Assembly: GCF_014652135.1 (NCBI RefSeq)
Contig: NZ_BMYF01000004.1
Span: 1 to 64,000 of the forward strand
DNA from: Mongoliitalea lutea
Lineage (GTDB): Bacteria > Bacteroidota > Bacteroidia > Cytophagales > Cyclobacteriaceae
Length of the DNA: 64,000 nucleotides
Direction: 5' to 3'
Shown here: piece by piece, positions 16,097 to 26,708 of the stretch
How positions within the stretch are numbered: position 1 is the first letter of the stretch
How the letters are laid out: every line of letters begins with the position of its first letter
Notes under the pieces: generated by a model
Told to the model about the DNA's origin: nothing
What the model saw: only the letters and a program-made list of their open reading frames with translations
Databases searched by the model: none
Program-made: the position numbers and the translations under genes

Positions 16097-17632
16097 TCAG
16101 ACTCCAAACAGCAACCTCGTCGGGTCTTCAAGCAATTGCTTGACGCGGACAAGGAAGCTTACGGACTCTCGGCCATCAATGATGCGGTGATCGTAGGAAA
16201 GGGCTACATACATCATCGGTCTGATGACGATTTGTCCATTTTCCACCACCGGTCTTTCCACAATATTGTGCATACCCAAGATGGCAGACTGAGGAGCATT
16301 GATGATTGGCGTGGACATCATGGATCCGAAAATACCACCATTGGTGATGGTAAAGGTACCTCCTGTCATCTCTTCGATGGACAATTTATTGTCTCTTGCT
16401 TTGGTCGCAAGACGTACCACTTCCTTCTCAATTTGCTCGAAGCTCATTTGTTCAGCATTCCTGATCACAGGTACCACCAAGCCTTTTGGCGCAGATACTG
16501 CAATGGAAACATCGCAGAAGTCATTGTAAACAATTTCGTTTCCATCAATCATGGCATTTACTGCTGGCCATTCTTGAAGAGCAACGCAAACCGCCTTGGT
16601 GAAGAAGGACATGAAACCAAGGTTTACCCCATGCTTCTCTTTAAACTGATCTTTGTATTTCTTACGGATTTCCATGATTGGCGCCATATTGACTTCATTG
16701 AAAGTCGTCAGCATAGCTGTTTCATTTTTCACAGCTACCAATCTTCTGGAAACAGTTTTTCTCAAAGAAGTCATTTTTTCTCTACGAGAATTTCTAGCAC
16801 CAGTCACTGCTGGAGCCTGAGCTTCTTGTGCAGCAGCTTTGGCAGGAGCAGCTGTGGCCGCTGGAGCCGGAGCTGTCTTTGGTTTAGCTTCTGCCGCTAG
16901 TGCATCTTCTTTCGTGATTCTTCCATCTTTACCCGTACCGGCTATATCCGCAGGATTCAATCCTTTTTCTGCAATAATTTTAGCTGCTGCTGGAGAGGCA
17001 TGACCAGTGGCATACGTTTCTTGTGCTGATGCTGAAGAAGCTGCTGGAGCAGGACTAGCCGCAGGAGCATCTGCAGCAGGGGCACCGCCCTCTACTACTT
17101 CAATCTTACAGATCAGTCCACCAATTTCCAAGGTATCACCTTCCTGTGCTACATGGCGTAAAATACCTGTAGCCTCAGCAGGAAGTTCAAAAGTTGCTTT
17201 ATCAGAATCTACCTCAGCGATGATTTCATCCAAGGTCACGTAGTCTCCATCCGCTTTCAACCAAGAAGCTAGCGTCACTTCCGTGATTGACTCACCTACA
17301 GTAGGCACGATCATTTCTTTTACTTCTCCTGTTTTGCCGCCTCCCGAGGAAGCAGTGGCAGGAGCTTGTGGAGCTGGAGTAGACGCAGCGGAAGCACCAC
17401 CTTCTTCAATCACACAGATAGTAGCACCGATTTCCAAGCTATCACCTTCCTGTGCTTTGATACGAAGGATACCCGCAGATTCCGCAGTCAATTCAAAAGT
17501 TGCTTTATCAGATTCTAATTCGCAGATAACCTCGTCCATGGCAACTTGGTCGCCATCTTTTTTAAACCATTGTCCAATGGTTACTTCGGTAATGGATTCC
17601 CCAACCGCAGGGACTTTCATTTCTAGGCTCAT
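16097..17632 (-). CDS. odhB: 2-oxoglutarate dehydrogenase E2 (dihydrolipoyl succinyltransferase), two lipoyl domains
   Basis: The E2 core transfers succinyl groups from lipoyl-lysine to CoA. Two N-terminal lipoyl domains each carry the DKA motif with the modified lysine (K43 and K143). Ala/Pro-rich linkers follow, then an E1/E3-binding domain ([32 protein letters not shown]) and the catalytic domain ending in [11 protein letters not shown] with the active-site histidine. Many E2o proteins have one lipoyl domain, so two is worth noting. odhA lies 104 bases upstream on the same strand. A -7 box, TATATTTG, at 17690-17683 suggests odhB may also have its own promoter. Confidence 0.93.
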   Translation of the reverse strand: MSLEMKVPAVGESITEVTIGQWFKKDGDQVAMDEVICELESDKATFELTAESAGILRIKAQEGDSLEIGATICVIEEGGASAASTPAPQAPATASSGGGKTGEVKEMIVPTVGESITEVTLASWLKADGDYVTLDEIIAEVDSDKATFELPAEATGILRHVAQEGDTLEIGGLICKIEVVEGGAPAADAPAASPAPAASSASAQETYATGHASPAAAKIIAEKGLNPADIAGTGKDGRITKEDALAAEAKPKTAPAPAATAAPAKAAAQEAQAPAVTGARNSRREKMTSLRKTVSRRLVAVKNETAMLTTFNEVNMAPIMEIRKKYKDQFKEKHGVNLGFMSFFTKAVCVALQEWPAVNAMIDGNEIVYNDFCDVSIAVSAPKGLVVPVIRNAEQMSFEQIEKEVVRLATKARDNKLSIEEMTGGTFTITNGGIFGSMMSTPIINAPQSAILGMHNIVERPVVENGQIVIRPMMYVALSYDHRIIDGRESVSFLVRVKQLLEDPTRLLFGV

Positions 17633-17682
17633 TGTTTTTTCTTTTTGACCCCTAAGCTCTCAAATGCTCAAGGTTAATTTAA

Positions 17683-17736
17683 CAAATATAACTTAAATTA
17701 AACCTGCATCCCGCCAATGCAGGGATGCGGGGAAGA
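17683..17736 (-). promoter_or_regulatory. odhA-odhB intergenic hairpin and -7 box
   Basis: The minus-strand octamer TATATTTG (17690-17683) fits the -7 consensus and precedes odhB by 50 bases; a TTG lies 24 bases upstream, which is slightly long. A hairpin GCATCCC / GGGATGC (17706-17728) without a T run lies between the genes and may act as a processing or attenuation site. Confidence 0.4.
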
Positions 17737-20541
17737 TTATGAAATTTTTAATGCTTTATTGATAATCGCAGTCTGTTCTTCTACGTGGACTTTATTATAT
17801 CCTGTAGCAGGAGATGCTGAGGACTTTCTAGCAATTACGTCCATAGACAAGTCTTTGTATAACATGCGTAAGATGTAATTCCAGTAACCCATATTTTCTG
17901 GCTCCTCTTGAACCCAGACTAACTCAGCGCCTTTGTAGGCTTTTAGGATTTCCATCAATTGGGTCTTTGGAAGCGGATGCAATTGCTCCAAACGGATAAT
18001 TGCTACATCCTTGATTTTCTCTTTTTCACGAACTTCTTCCAAATCATAGTATATCTTACCAGAACACAAGACCACTCGCTTGGCATCCTTAGCGCTTACT
18101 TTAGTATCAGGTAAAATCTCTCTAAATCCTCCGGAAGTAAATTCTTCCAATGGAGACATTACTTTCGGATGTCTCAACAATGACTTCGGAGACATCACCA
18201 CGCATGGCTTTCTGAATTCCCACGTCAACTGTCTTCTCAACATGTGGAAGAAGTTGGATGGTTCGGTAATGTTAGCTACTACCATATTGTATTCAGCAGC
18301 CAACTGAAGGAATCGCTCAGGTCTTGCATTGGAGTGCTCCGGTCCCTGACCTTCGTATCCATGAGGCAACAACATGACGATACCATTCATTTTCTGCCAT
18401 TTGGACTCACCGGATGATATAAATTGGTCAATCATCGTTTGTGCACCATTGGCAAAATCACCAAACTGAGCTTCCCATATGGACAAGGAATTAGGATTAG
18501 CCATGGCATATCCGTATTCAAAGCCTAGAACAGCATACTCAGAAAGCAAGGAATTGTAAATATGGAATTGACCTTTACTATCCTTCAGTTCACGTAGGAA
18601 ATTGTACGGCTTATTAGTGGTAGAATCGTGTACCACTGCATGTCTGTGGGAGAATGTACCTCTTTGCACATCTTGGCCCGTGATACGCACAGTCTTTCCT
18701 TCCAACAACAAGGAACCGTAAGCTAGCAATTCAGCAGCAGCCCAGTTTAGAGACTTGGAATTGAAGAACATGTCTTTCCGTTGCTTCAACTGCGCATCGA
18801 TTTGTTTGATAGCTTTGAAACCTTTTGGAATCGTAGTAAGGGATTCAGCCACTTTTACGATAGCCTCTTCCGAAATATATGTTTCTGGAGATTTTTCAAA
18901 ATCCTCCGGCTTAGATCTTCTTAAAGACTGCCACTCTTGTTCAAACTTTGTTTGCTGATATGGAAGAGGCTTTTCTTTCACCATATTCAGTCTATCCTGC
19001 AAGAGCTGTCTAAACTCTGCATCCATATCCTGAGCGATTTTAGCATCAAAGTCTCCTCTTTCAGTGAGACGCTTGATATAAATTTCTCTAGGATTAGGGT
19101 GCTTGGAGATGATATTATATAATTCCGGCTGCGTGAATTTTGGTTCATCAGACTCATTGTGACCATGGCGTCGGTAACAAACCATATCTACAAAAATGTC
19201 TCTACCAAATTTCTGACGGAATTCAGCTGCCAATCGTGCTGCGAAAACTACTGCTTCAGCGTTGTCACCATTGACGTGGATCACCGGCGCATCAATCATT
19301 TTGGCTACATCTGTACAATAGATAGATGTACGGGCATCATCGAAGTCTGTAGTAAACCCAACTTGGTTATTGATTACAAAGTGGATAGTACCACCTGTAT
19401 TATAACCTTTCAGACCCGCCATTTGAGTCACTTCGTACACAATGCCTTGACCAGCTACAGCCGCATCACCATGGATTAAGATAGGAAGTGCTTTACGAGC
19501 ATCTCCTTTGTGTTGTGAGTCAATTTTCGCACGAATAAAGCCTTCTACCACAGGATTTACCGCTTCCAAGTGGGAAGGGTTAGGTGCTAATTTCAAGTTT
19601 ACTTTCTTTTCACCTGTAGTGACAATATCAGAAGAATAACCCATGTGATACTTCACATCACCATCACCCATGGTTAAATCAGGCTTAGCAGTACCTTCAA
19701 ATTCAGAGAAAATCTGCTCGTAAGTCTTACCCATGATATTGGCAAGCACATTCAGACGACCTCTGTGGGCCATCCCGATCATCACCTCTTCTACACCATG
19801 ATCTGCACCAGTATTGATGACAGCATCCAGAAAAGGAATGGTACTTTCCCCACCTTCCAGAGAAAAACGCTTCTGACCAAGATATTTGGTATGCAAAAAG
19901 TTTTCAAAAACTACTGCCTGATTCAGCTTGAATAAGATTCTTTTTTTCTCATCTACAGAAGGGTTGAAAGAAAGTGCTTCCTTTTCTATTTTGGTTTTCA
20001 ACCAATCCAACATTTCCGGGTCACGGATATATAAGTATTCAAAACCAATTGATCCTTCATAAATGGTCTTAAGCGCTTCCACAATTTTGGATAGCTTAGC
20101 TGTACCAATTCCAATTTCATTGCCAGCTTGGAATTCTGTATTCAGGTCTTGTTGACCCAATCCAAAGTCCTCCAAATCCAACAAAGCCTTGCGGTCACGT
20201 CTTTCTCTTACGGGGTTGGTTTTGGAACGTAAATGCGCTCTTGATCTATAGGCATGTATCAATGCTCTAACCTTAATTTCTTTCGGTAATTGCTCCATAT
20301 CCATGATGGTGCCTTTAGTTGCTAAGGCGCCATTGGCAGCAGGTGCTGCGGATGTGGTAGCAGAAGAAATTTTTACTGCACCTCCATCTTCGTCTTCTCC
20401 AAACTTGCTGATGGCAAAATCAAAACCATCAAAAAATGTTTTCCAGCTTGGGTCTATCGCTTCAGGGTTGTTCTTGTAATCTGCATACAGCTCATCAATG
20501 TAGGCCACATGCGCATTGGAAATGTAGGAGAATTTGTCCAT
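17737..20541 (-). CDS. odhA: 2-oxoglutarate dehydrogenase E1 component
   Basis: This thiamine-diphosphate enzyme of the TCA cycle decarboxylates 2-oxoglutarate and succinylates the E2 lipoyl group. The length (934) is normal. The N-terminal E2-binding segment (YISNAHVAYIDELYADYKNNPEAIDPSWKTFF) is typical of E1o. GMAHRGRLNVLANI, NPSHLEAVNPVVEG, HGDAAVAGQGIVYE and GHNESDEPKFTQP are E1o landmarks, and HGYEGQGPEHSNARPERFLQ marks the C-terminal transketolase half. It is the first gene of the odhA-odhB(-lpdA) set. A minus-strand -7 box TACCTTTG (20570-20563) lies 21 bases before the ATG. Confidence 0.96.
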   Translation of the reverse strand: MDKFSYISNAHVAYIDELYADYKNNPEAIDPSWKTFFDGFDFAISKFGEDEDGGAVKISSATTSAAPAANGALATKGTIMDMEQLPKEIKVRALIHAYRSRAHLRSKTNPVRERRDRKALLDLEDFGLGQQDLNTEFQAGNEIGIGTAKLSKIVEALKTIYEGSIGFEYLYIRDPEMLDWLKTKIEKEALSFNPSVDEKKRILFKLNQAVVFENFLHTKYLGQKRFSLEGGESTIPFLDAVINTGADHGVEEVMIGMAHRGRLNVLANIMGKTYEQIFSEFEGTAKPDLTMGDGDVKYHMGYSSDIVTTGEKKVNLKLAPNPSHLEAVNPVVEGFIRAKIDSQHKGDARKALPILIHGDAAVAGQGIVYEVTQMAGLKGYNTGGTIHFVINNQVGFTTDFDDARTSIYCTDVAKMIDAPVIHVNGDNAEAVVFAARLAAEFRQKFGRDIFVDMVCYRRHGHNESDEPKFTQPELYNIISKHPNPREIYIKRLTERGDFDAKIAQDMDAEFRQLLQDRLNMVKEKPLPYQQTKFEQEWQSLRRSKPEDFEKSPETYISEEAIVKVAESLTTIPKGFKAIKQIDAQLKQRKDMFFNSKSLNWAAAELLAYGSLLLEGKTVRITGQDVQRGTFSHRHAVVHDSTTNKPYNFLRELKDSKGQFHIYNSLLSEYAVLGFEYGYAMANPNSLSIWEAQFGDFANGAQTMIDQFISSGESKWQKMNGIVMLLPHGYEGQGPEHSNARPERFLQLAAEYNMVVANITEPSNFFHMLRRQLTWEFRKPCVVMSPKSLLRHPKVMSPLEEFTSGGFREILPDTKVSAKDAKRVVLCSGKIYYDLEEVREKEKIKDVAIIRLEQLHPLPKTQLMEILKAYKGAELVWVQEEPENMGYWNYILRMLYKDLSMDVIARKSSASPATGYNKVHVEEQTAIINKALKIS

Positions 20542-20844
20542 GATGTGTATTTACTTGCTTCACAAAGGTATACAAGTAAAAATGATATTAAAAACCGTAT
20601 ATTCGTATATCCAAATATATATTTTTTTCAAGGTAAAATCAATTGAAAATTTCAGAAAAGTCAGAAATACTTAATAGAGATTTGTGGATAGAAGAAAAAC
20701 CAAATAAAAAAGTGAATCAGTGTGTATAAGCCTGGATAGAATATAAGAAAAGCAAGGACTATCTATATTTTTTTAGCGTATATATAAAAAAACAGCGTCT
20801 ACAAGACGCTGCTTTTATTATGAAGAAAGTTTACTAGTTTACAA
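20542..20844. promoter_or_regulatory. odhA promoter region and downstream end of the sus operon
   Basis: This 303-bp gap has no coding potential. It holds a perfect -7 box for odhA (TACCTTTG, minus strand, 20570-20563) with only a TTTT at the -33 position. It also holds very AT-rich sequence and the sus-operon terminator at 20793-20811. Confidence 0.5.
20786..20819 (-). terminator. Terminator of the SusCD operon
   Basis: CAGCGTCT and AGACGCTG (20793-20800, 20804-20811) form a perfect 8-bp stem with a 3-base loop, followed on the minus strand by a run of seven T. Confidence 0.85.
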
Positions 20845-21810
20845 TTATCTCAATCCAGCTGGCCAAGGTCTGCCTTCATTAGCGAACAGAGTCACCGTAC
20901 CAGATTCATTATAGGTATTTCTCCAGATAAAGGTTAATTCTTGTGCGGTAGCACTAACAAATTCCATAGAATAAGAATCTCCATACTTATCTGTACCAGA
21001 CATGGACAATAATCCACAAGCGTCTGTTATACGTACGTTTCCGTTACCCCAAGTATCACTAATACATGACCAATAGCCAAATGTACCGTCAGAAACTACA
21101 TACTGAGTAGTATTTGCTACTGGCGTTAAGGTAATCATCATCTCAACTGGACCAGAACAAGAACCTATCGGACCTGTTGCTCCCACATTGACAGAGCGGT
21201 AAGTTCCACCTAAATCAGAAGGACAAACTACCCCTACATTGTATAAGAAAGGAGAAGCGTAAAACAAACCGCCTTTGACATCAGCAGATGCATTCACATC
21301 ATTGAAAACACGACCTTTGGTATCTCTAACGGTAAGTCTAAACTCAAATATATCTCCACCTTCTACCTGAGCAGCAGTAATACCTAATCTAGACATTGCT
21401 TCATTAGCAGTTACATTGATTGTTGCTCTAGGAAATCTGCTATCTGGAACTGCTGTGAAATCCGAACGGGACAAGGTAGTAACCAAAACATCATTTACTG
21501 CACCACCTGCACCCGCAGCTGGCACAAATTGAAGTCCTACACCAGGAATCAAACGTCTCTTTCTAACTCTAACTTCAACCGCATCAACAGTAGCTCCCAA
21601 CTCTTCGTCTACCGCCTCAATAGTGATATTAAAACGTGAATTAGCAAGATCAAAGAAGTTAAAACTGGTACTGGTTCTAGCAGTAGTTCTCAGGTATAGA
21701 CCAGTGTCAAAATCCGTGTAAGGAATTCTAGGGTCTACGAAGTCAGTACAGGCAGTGAATAACATCAGCATGCCTACCAACATTCCAAAACTATATTTTA
21801 TTAATTTCAT
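20845..21810 (-). CDS. Outer-membrane lipoprotein, third gene of a SusCD operon
   Basis: A lipoprotein signal peptide with lipobox LFTAC (Cys near residue 21) is followed by CTDFVDPRIPYTDFDTG. The body looks all-beta, in line with Ig-like domains of SusE-like or other surface glycan/substrate-binding lipoproteins, but no family is recognised with confidence. Four cysteines near the C-terminal half could form disulfides. It lies 21 bases downstream of the SusD gene and is followed by a strong terminator, so it is the last gene of the operon. I infer a surface substrate-binding accessory. Confidence 0.6.
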   Translation of the reverse strand: MKLIKYSFGMLVGMLMLFTACTDFVDPRIPYTDFDTGLYLRTTARTSTSFNFFDLANSRFNITIEAVDEELGATVDAVEVRVRKRRLIPGVGLQFVPAAGAGGAVNDVLVTTLSRSDFTAVPDSRFPRATINVTANEAMSRLGITAAQVEGGDIFEFRLTVRDTKGRVFNDVNASADVKGGLFYASPFLYNVGVVCPSDLGGTYRSVNVGATGPIGSCSGPVEMMITLTPVANTTQYVVSDGTFGYWSCISDTWGNGNVRITDACGLLSMSGTDKYGDSYSMEFVSATAQELTFIWRNTYNESGTVTLFANEGRPWPAGLR

Positions 21811-21831
21811 AATTTTCGCTATTTGTTTGAT

Positions 21832-23478
21832 TTAGTTAACCCATCCGTTACCTGCTGGATTTGTATCCCAGAATACACGCTGACCTAAATCAGGTTTTTG
21901 AGTAGCAAACCTGTTTGTCACAACAAAGTCGTTAGGATAAAGGAAAGAGCGAGGGAATAACCCTGGATCAACAGTCAAGGCAGGCTGCATTCCATCAGGC
22001 TGACCAGTTCTTCTATAAAGATTGTAAGACTCTACCCCGTTACCAAACAAAGACAACCAGTATTCTCTGGCAATCAAGTTCATTTTTCTGCCAGTAGGTG
22101 CGCCATCCCATTCATTGGACACATAGTTTACGTAGTTATCAACTAAGGTATTCCATTGTGCATTTGGGAAGAAACTTGTAACAACACCAGCTTCAGCTGT
22201 GGATAGTGCATAAGACCTCACATAATCCATGTGCTTTCTTATACCACTCAATGTAAGTGCTTTAGCATCTCCAGTAGTACCTAAAGTTTCCGCAGCTTCC
22301 GCTAACATGAAATCAACATAAGCCGCTAACATAATTGGCTGTACACCAGCACCTCCAGCACCCATAGTCGGGGAGTTAATTGGTAGAGCAGAATCCTCAT
22401 CAAAACGACCACCTGCTGGATATAAACCAAATACAGTTCTAGCAAAACCATCCGGTGGAATACCCTCATTATTCAAGTGATCTCTACCCCAATAACCTCT
22501 ACCATCAATCATATTTGGCAAGCAGAACGGGAACCCACCAGCTAAATAATGTCCAGGAGCGATTTCTCCGATACATCTCAATTCATCTGGATCAGTTGGA
22601 TTAACTTTTCTTTGTCTGTACATGTAGTAACGTACTCGCGGATCATCAAAACCTTTAGCTTCTGTCAAATGGAACATATACCAAGTACCTTGATATGCTC
22701 CACCGCCTTGACCATACTGTGAATATCTAGGTGATCTAGAATCAGGGTTAGTAAGGTTAGTACCATATTTGAAAACAAAGTCATCACCAGGAGCAATCAA
22801 ATTACCACCAGAAATTAAAGCGTTGATTGCAGTTCTTGAACCAGCTTCATCCACCAACCTTCTATTCAAATGATATCTCAACTCTAGAGTGTTAATAGCC
22901 TTTTGCCATCTAGCAACATTATTATTGTAGAAGAAATCCTGAGGTAGATTAGCAGTAGAAATAGCAAATAATGCCTTAGCAGCCTGAAGCTCAGCAAATG
23001 CAGCCTGATATACATTTGCAGCAGGATCCACTTTAGGGTTAAAATTGTTTGGATCCAAAGCTTCAGACAATGGTACATCACCCAAATAATCTACCAAATT
23101 CATCAAAACCATCGCCTTAATAACTTTTGCTATTGCGACATGTCTAGGAGTTGGGTTAACTTCATTCAATTCTTCAATGAATTTGATGTCATTCAAAATT
23201 GATGCATAAGAAGTGTTCCATGTACCGTTGAATGTTTGTGCAAAATAAGCATTCGCATAATTCACATTTGGTTGAGAAACCACCCTAGTAACCTGCATTC
23301 CGAAAGTACTAAGTGTATTAAACATCCCTGCATAACTTAATTGCACGTTGTTTAAGATTAATGTAGGGTTAGCCGTATTTGCAGTAACTACGTTCGGGCT
23401 ATCTAACAAATCTAAATCACATGATGTAGCAAATATTAAACTGAATGCTACAATCAAACTATATAATTTTCTTTTCAT
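21832..23478 (-). CDS. SusD/RagB-family surface lipoprotein
   Basis: SusD-like proteins are lipid-anchored lids over their SusC partner and capture substrate. The signal peptide ends with lipobox ATSC (Cys about residue 20). The TPR-like helical region (AIAKVIKAMVLMNLVDYLGDVPLSEAL) is the classical SusD N-terminal signature, and the C-terminal part includes IAREYWLSLFGNGVESYNLYRRTG. The length (548) is typical of the SusD/SusD_2-like group. It is 20 bases downstream of the SusC gene. No glycosidase, sulfatase or peptidase is nearby, so the substrate is unknown. Confidence 0.92.
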   Translation of the reverse strand: MKRKLYSLIVAFSLIFATSCDLDLLDSPNVVTANTANPTLILNNVQLSYAGMFNTLSTFGMQVTRVVSQPNVNYANAYFAQTFNGTWNTSYASILNDIKFIEELNEVNPTPRHVAIAKVIKAMVLMNLVDYLGDVPLSEALDPNNFNPKVDPAANVYQAAFAELQAAKALFAISTANLPQDFFYNNNVARWQKAINTLELRYHLNRRLVDEAGSRTAINALISGGNLIAPGDDFVFKYGTNLTNPDSRSPRYSQYGQGGGAYQGTWYMFHLTEAKGFDDPRVRYYMYRQRKVNPTDPDELRCIGEIAPGHYLAGGFPFCLPNMIDGRGYWGRDHLNNEGIPPDGFARTVFGLYPAGGRFDEDSALPINSPTMGAGGAGVQPIMLAAYVDFMLAEAAETLGTTGDAKALTLSGIRKHMDYVRSYALSTAEAGVVTSFFPNAQWNTLVDNYVNYVSNEWDGAPTGRKMNLIAREYWLSLFGNGVESYNLYRRTGQPDGMQPALTVDPGLFPRSFLYPNDFVVTNRFATQKPDLGQRVFWDTNPAGNGWVN

Positions 23479-23498
23479 TGTCGTAAGTCTTTAGTGGT

Positions 23499-26400
23499 TT
23501 AGAATGTAAGCGTTAATGTACCACCGAATCTTCTCGAGCTAGGACCAGTTACGAAATCGAAACCAAGACCATTACCAACACCCAAGCCCAATACGTCCAC
23601 GTCATAGTTCATATTTGGAGGGAAGTTAAGCGCTCTAAACCATAGGTTTGTACCAGTCACAGCAAGCGAAGCTCTCTTGAATGGAGTTCTAGAAACCAAC
23701 GAACGAGGAAGGTCATAACCAAAAGATAGCTCTCTCAAACGAGCAGATGAACCATCAAAAACATTCGCTTCATCCGCACCTACGTGATAACCATCAAAGA
23801 AGTAGTTAGAAGCTGTAATTTGAATATCATTAGGCGTACCATCTCTTTTCACACCTGGTAGGATCAAAGAAAATTCTCTATCTACCACAGGATCTTTGGT
23901 TACACCACGAGCCAAAGTAGCAGTGACAGTATTGGAAAAGATGATACCACCTCTTCTATACTCTAACATAAAGTTAAAGAAGAACCCTTTGTAACGGAAT
24001 GTGTTAATCCAAGAACCCGTCCAAGCTGGGTTTGGATCACCCAAGATACCGATTTCTGGAGCTGTCAAATAAGTCCCTACATCATCAACAATTGGTTGAC
24101 CAGTGTTCTCATCTCTAGCAAACACAGTACCTTTAATAATGTTGAATGGCTGACCAGGAATAGCAAAGTTTCCAAGATCAGTAAAACCAGCCACTACGAT
24201 TTCATCCAATCCATCACCCAACTCCATCGTAACTGTTCTGTAAAGTGTCCAGTTAACGATCGTTTCCCAGCTAAAGCCAGAAGCAGTAGCTACAGGAGTT
24301 GCAGTACCTTGGAATTCAATACCTCTATTTCTTATTCTACCAATGTTGATAGCTGTTCTAGTAAATCCAGTAGCTGGATCAATCGGAGATTCAGTAATCA
24401 AATCTCTTGTGTTTTTCTCATACAAAGAGATATCAAAAGTCACTTTGTTATTAAACATAGCAGCTTCTATACCAAACTCCACCTCTTGGTGCAACTCAGG
24501 TCTCAAATTAGGGTTACCTAAGAATGAGTTTACAGATTGTGTTTGGAAAATCGCTCCATCTCTTTCAAAAGAACGAGAACCCTGATTCAAAATATTACGA
24601 GTTCTGTATGGACGAGGAAAACCCGCAGATGTCCCATAGCCCAATCTCAATTTCAAGTTATTTAAGGTTGATGAATTCCAATTGAATGCATCTGTAGGAA
24701 TAAAAGAAACCGAAGCTCCCGGATATAAGATTCTTCTGTTTTCAGGCTCTACAGTAGAAGTCCAATCATTTCTCGCAGAAACATTGAAAAACAAGTAATT
24801 GTCATAATCAAATGTCGCATTGGCATAAATACCCATCCTTCTTTCCTCAACCAAGAAATCCATAGCACCTGCACCAAGTGGATCGATGTTAGCACTTTCC
24901 AAGAAGTTAGTATGTCTAAATAAGTCAAATGCCAACTGCCCAGTAGATGAAATACCGTATTGTTGATATCTATCATAACGAGAGTTACCACCTAGCAAGG
25001 CACTCATACTGATTTTGTCAGAAATAGTTTTTCTGTAATTTAAAATGAAATCCTGATTCCACAAGCTATTGGTAATGTTGATAGTTCTGTAATAACCTTG
25101 TCTTGCGATCAATGTTACGCCGGGACCTCCACCCTTATTATACATCGCCTCTTGCAATTCAGTGTAGGTATCAAGACCAACTCTATAAGTCAATGAGAAG
25201 TTATCATTGATATCATAATTCAAAGATGTAGAATTAAAGAAACGATCAACGGTAGAACTATTTACAAAGTTTTTAGTTACCCATTTTGGATTTGGAATAC
25301 CATTGTCCGCTCTAAAATAAACTGTTGATCTATCTACAGGATGCTCAAATGGAAGGTTAGCCAAGTCAATAGATCTTGGCGTATACAATACGTGTGCATA
25401 GGCAGATGGAACACCTCCAGAAGGCCCTGAACCAAATGCTGCATTAACAGGAGGAGAAACCACGCCAGTTCTAGCAAATGTGAATGAAGAGTTGATAGTC
25501 AACTTATCTGTTACGGATGATTTGATACCTAAACCAAAATTATATTTTTCTAATTTGTTACCTGGAAGGAAACCTTCATCACTTGTATATCCGAAAGACG
25601 CAGAGTAACCAGTCTTTTCAGAAGCTCCCTGAATTTGAACAGAGGTATTAGAAACTAAACCTGTTCTGAAGAACGCAGTACTTGGATCTTCATATGCTTT
25701 GTAATCATAACGAATTGGTGTACCGTCTGCATTAAAGAACTCAGGGAATCCATTTCTGATAAATGCTAAGTTAGATGCTGCAACTGGGTGATTAATCTGC
25801 AAACCCAAATCCATTCTAGGACCAAAGTTAGAGAAGAATAGACCAGGCTGCTGCTGGAAACCATTACCATAGATTTGCCCATAATCAGGCAAAGAAGCTG
25901 CGGTATTTGTAAATACAGACTGGTTTACAGTAACCTCAGCTGCTTTTCTTTTGCTAGCGCCTGACTTGGTCGTAATCAAAATTACACCATTTCTACCCTG
26001 ATCACCATATAATACAGTAGCAGAAAGACCCTTCAACACTGACACATTTTCAATATTATTAGGATCAATATCTAGGAAACGAGATGAGGTAGTAGCACCA
26101 CCTGTAGTAAATCCTGTCTGCGCATTAGTATTGGTGTTGAAAGGAACACCATCTACAACGAATAATGGCTGATTGGAACCTGTTGCAGAAGAATACCCTC
26201 TAATAACAATATTAGTACCAGCACCAGAGTTTCCATTGGTTGCAGTAATGTTTACACCAGCAACTTTCCCTTGTAAGACCCTAGAAACATCTGCCTCAGG
26301 CCTATTTTGGATAAGTTCATCGCCCACGGTAGAAACCGCATAACCTAATGCACGCTTTTCTTTCTCGATACCGATTGCCGTAACTACCACCTCGGATAGT

Positions 26401-26708
26401 TGGGATGCATCAGAAGTTAAAGTAACATTAACAACGGATCTGTTTCCAATTGCTTCTTCTACAGCTTTCAAGCCGACAAAAGAAAAAATCAGGACATTTG
26501 ATCCGGCAGGTACGTTAATGGAGTAATTACCATCCAAATCGGTGGTAGTCCCCACTGTAGTACCCTTCACGAGGACGGTAGCGCCTGGAAGGCCTTCACC
26601 ATCTTCATCGGAAATTACCTTTCCGGTAATTACCCGCTGTTGCGCTGACACCTCGTAACTGAGTGTCAGGGTGAAAAGCGCAACAACAAAGAGTAAAGCT
26701 TTTCTCAT
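23499..26708 (-). CDS. SusC/RagA-family TonB-linked outer-membrane protein
   Basis: This 1069-residue importer has a signal peptide (1-22, ending SAQ), then a carboxypeptidase-D-like regulatory domain (ITGKVISDEDGEGLPGATV) and a plug domain (LSEVVVTAIGIEKEKRALGY; VLQGKVAGVNI). A long TonB-dependent beta-barrel ends in a terminal phenylalanine (TLTLTF). No N-terminal FecR-interaction (STN) domain is present, so control by an ECF/anti-sigma pair is not expected. It is the first gene of a three-gene operon with SusD and a further lipoprotein. Confidence 0.95.
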   Translation of the reverse strand: MRKALLFVVALFTLTLSYEVSAQQRVITGKVISDEDGEGLPGATVLVKGTTVGTTTDLDGNYSINVPAGSNVLIFSFVGLKAVEEAIGNRSVVNVTLTSDASQLSEVVVTAIGIEKEKRALGYAVSTVGDELIQNRPEADVSRVLQGKVAGVNITATNGNSGAGTNIVIRGYSSATGSNQPLFVVDGVPFNTNTNAQTGFTTGGATTSSRFLDIDPNNIENVSVLKGLSATVLYGDQGRNGVILITTKSGASKRKAAEVTVNQSVFTNTAASLPDYGQIYGNGFQQQPGLFFSNFGPRMDLGLQINHPVAASNLAFIRNGFPEFFNADGTPIRYDYKAYEDPSTAFFRTGLVSNTSVQIQGASEKTGYSASFGYTSDEGFLPGNKLEKYNFGLGIKSSVTDKLTINSSFTFARTGVVSPPVNAAFGSGPSGGVPSAYAHVLYTPRSIDLANLPFEHPVDRSTVYFRADNGIPNPKWVTKNFVNSSTVDRFFNSTSLNYDINDNFSLTYRVGLDTYTELQEAMYNKGGGPGVTLIARQGYYRTINITNSLWNQDFILNYRKTISDKISMSALLGGNSRYDRYQQYGISSTGQLAFDLFRHTNFLESANIDPLGAGAMDFLVEERRMGIYANATFDYDNYLFFNVSARNDWTSTVEPENRRILYPGASVSFIPTDAFNWNSSTLNNLKLRLGYGTSAGFPRPYRTRNILNQGSRSFERDGAIFQTQSVNSFLGNPNLRPELHQEVEFGIEAAMFNNKVTFDISLYEKNTRDLITESPIDPATGFTRTAINIGRIRNRGIEFQGTATPVATASGFSWETIVNWTLYRTVTMELGDGLDEIVVAGFTDLGNFAIPGQPFNIIKGTVFARDENTGQPIVDDVGTYLTAPEIGILGDPNPAWTGSWINTFRYKGFFFNFMLEYRRGGIIFSNTVTATLARGVTKDPVVDREFSLILPGVKRDGTPNDIQITASNYFFDGYHVGADEANVFDGSSARLRELSFGYDLPRSLVSRTPFKRASLAVTGTNLWFRALNFPPNMNYDVDVLGLGVGNGLGFDFVTGPSSRRFGGTLTLTF

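Noticed and set aside
15995-16900. 301-codon plus-strand frame starting in the 7-mer repeat and running against odhB
   Set aside because: It starts in the low-complexity CTCGCTT array and lies antisense to conserved odhB; Ser/Arg/Phe-rich without domain.
24096-24521. 141-codon plus-strand frame opposite susC
   Set aside because: It is antisense to a well-supported TonB-dependent receptor and has no conserved features.
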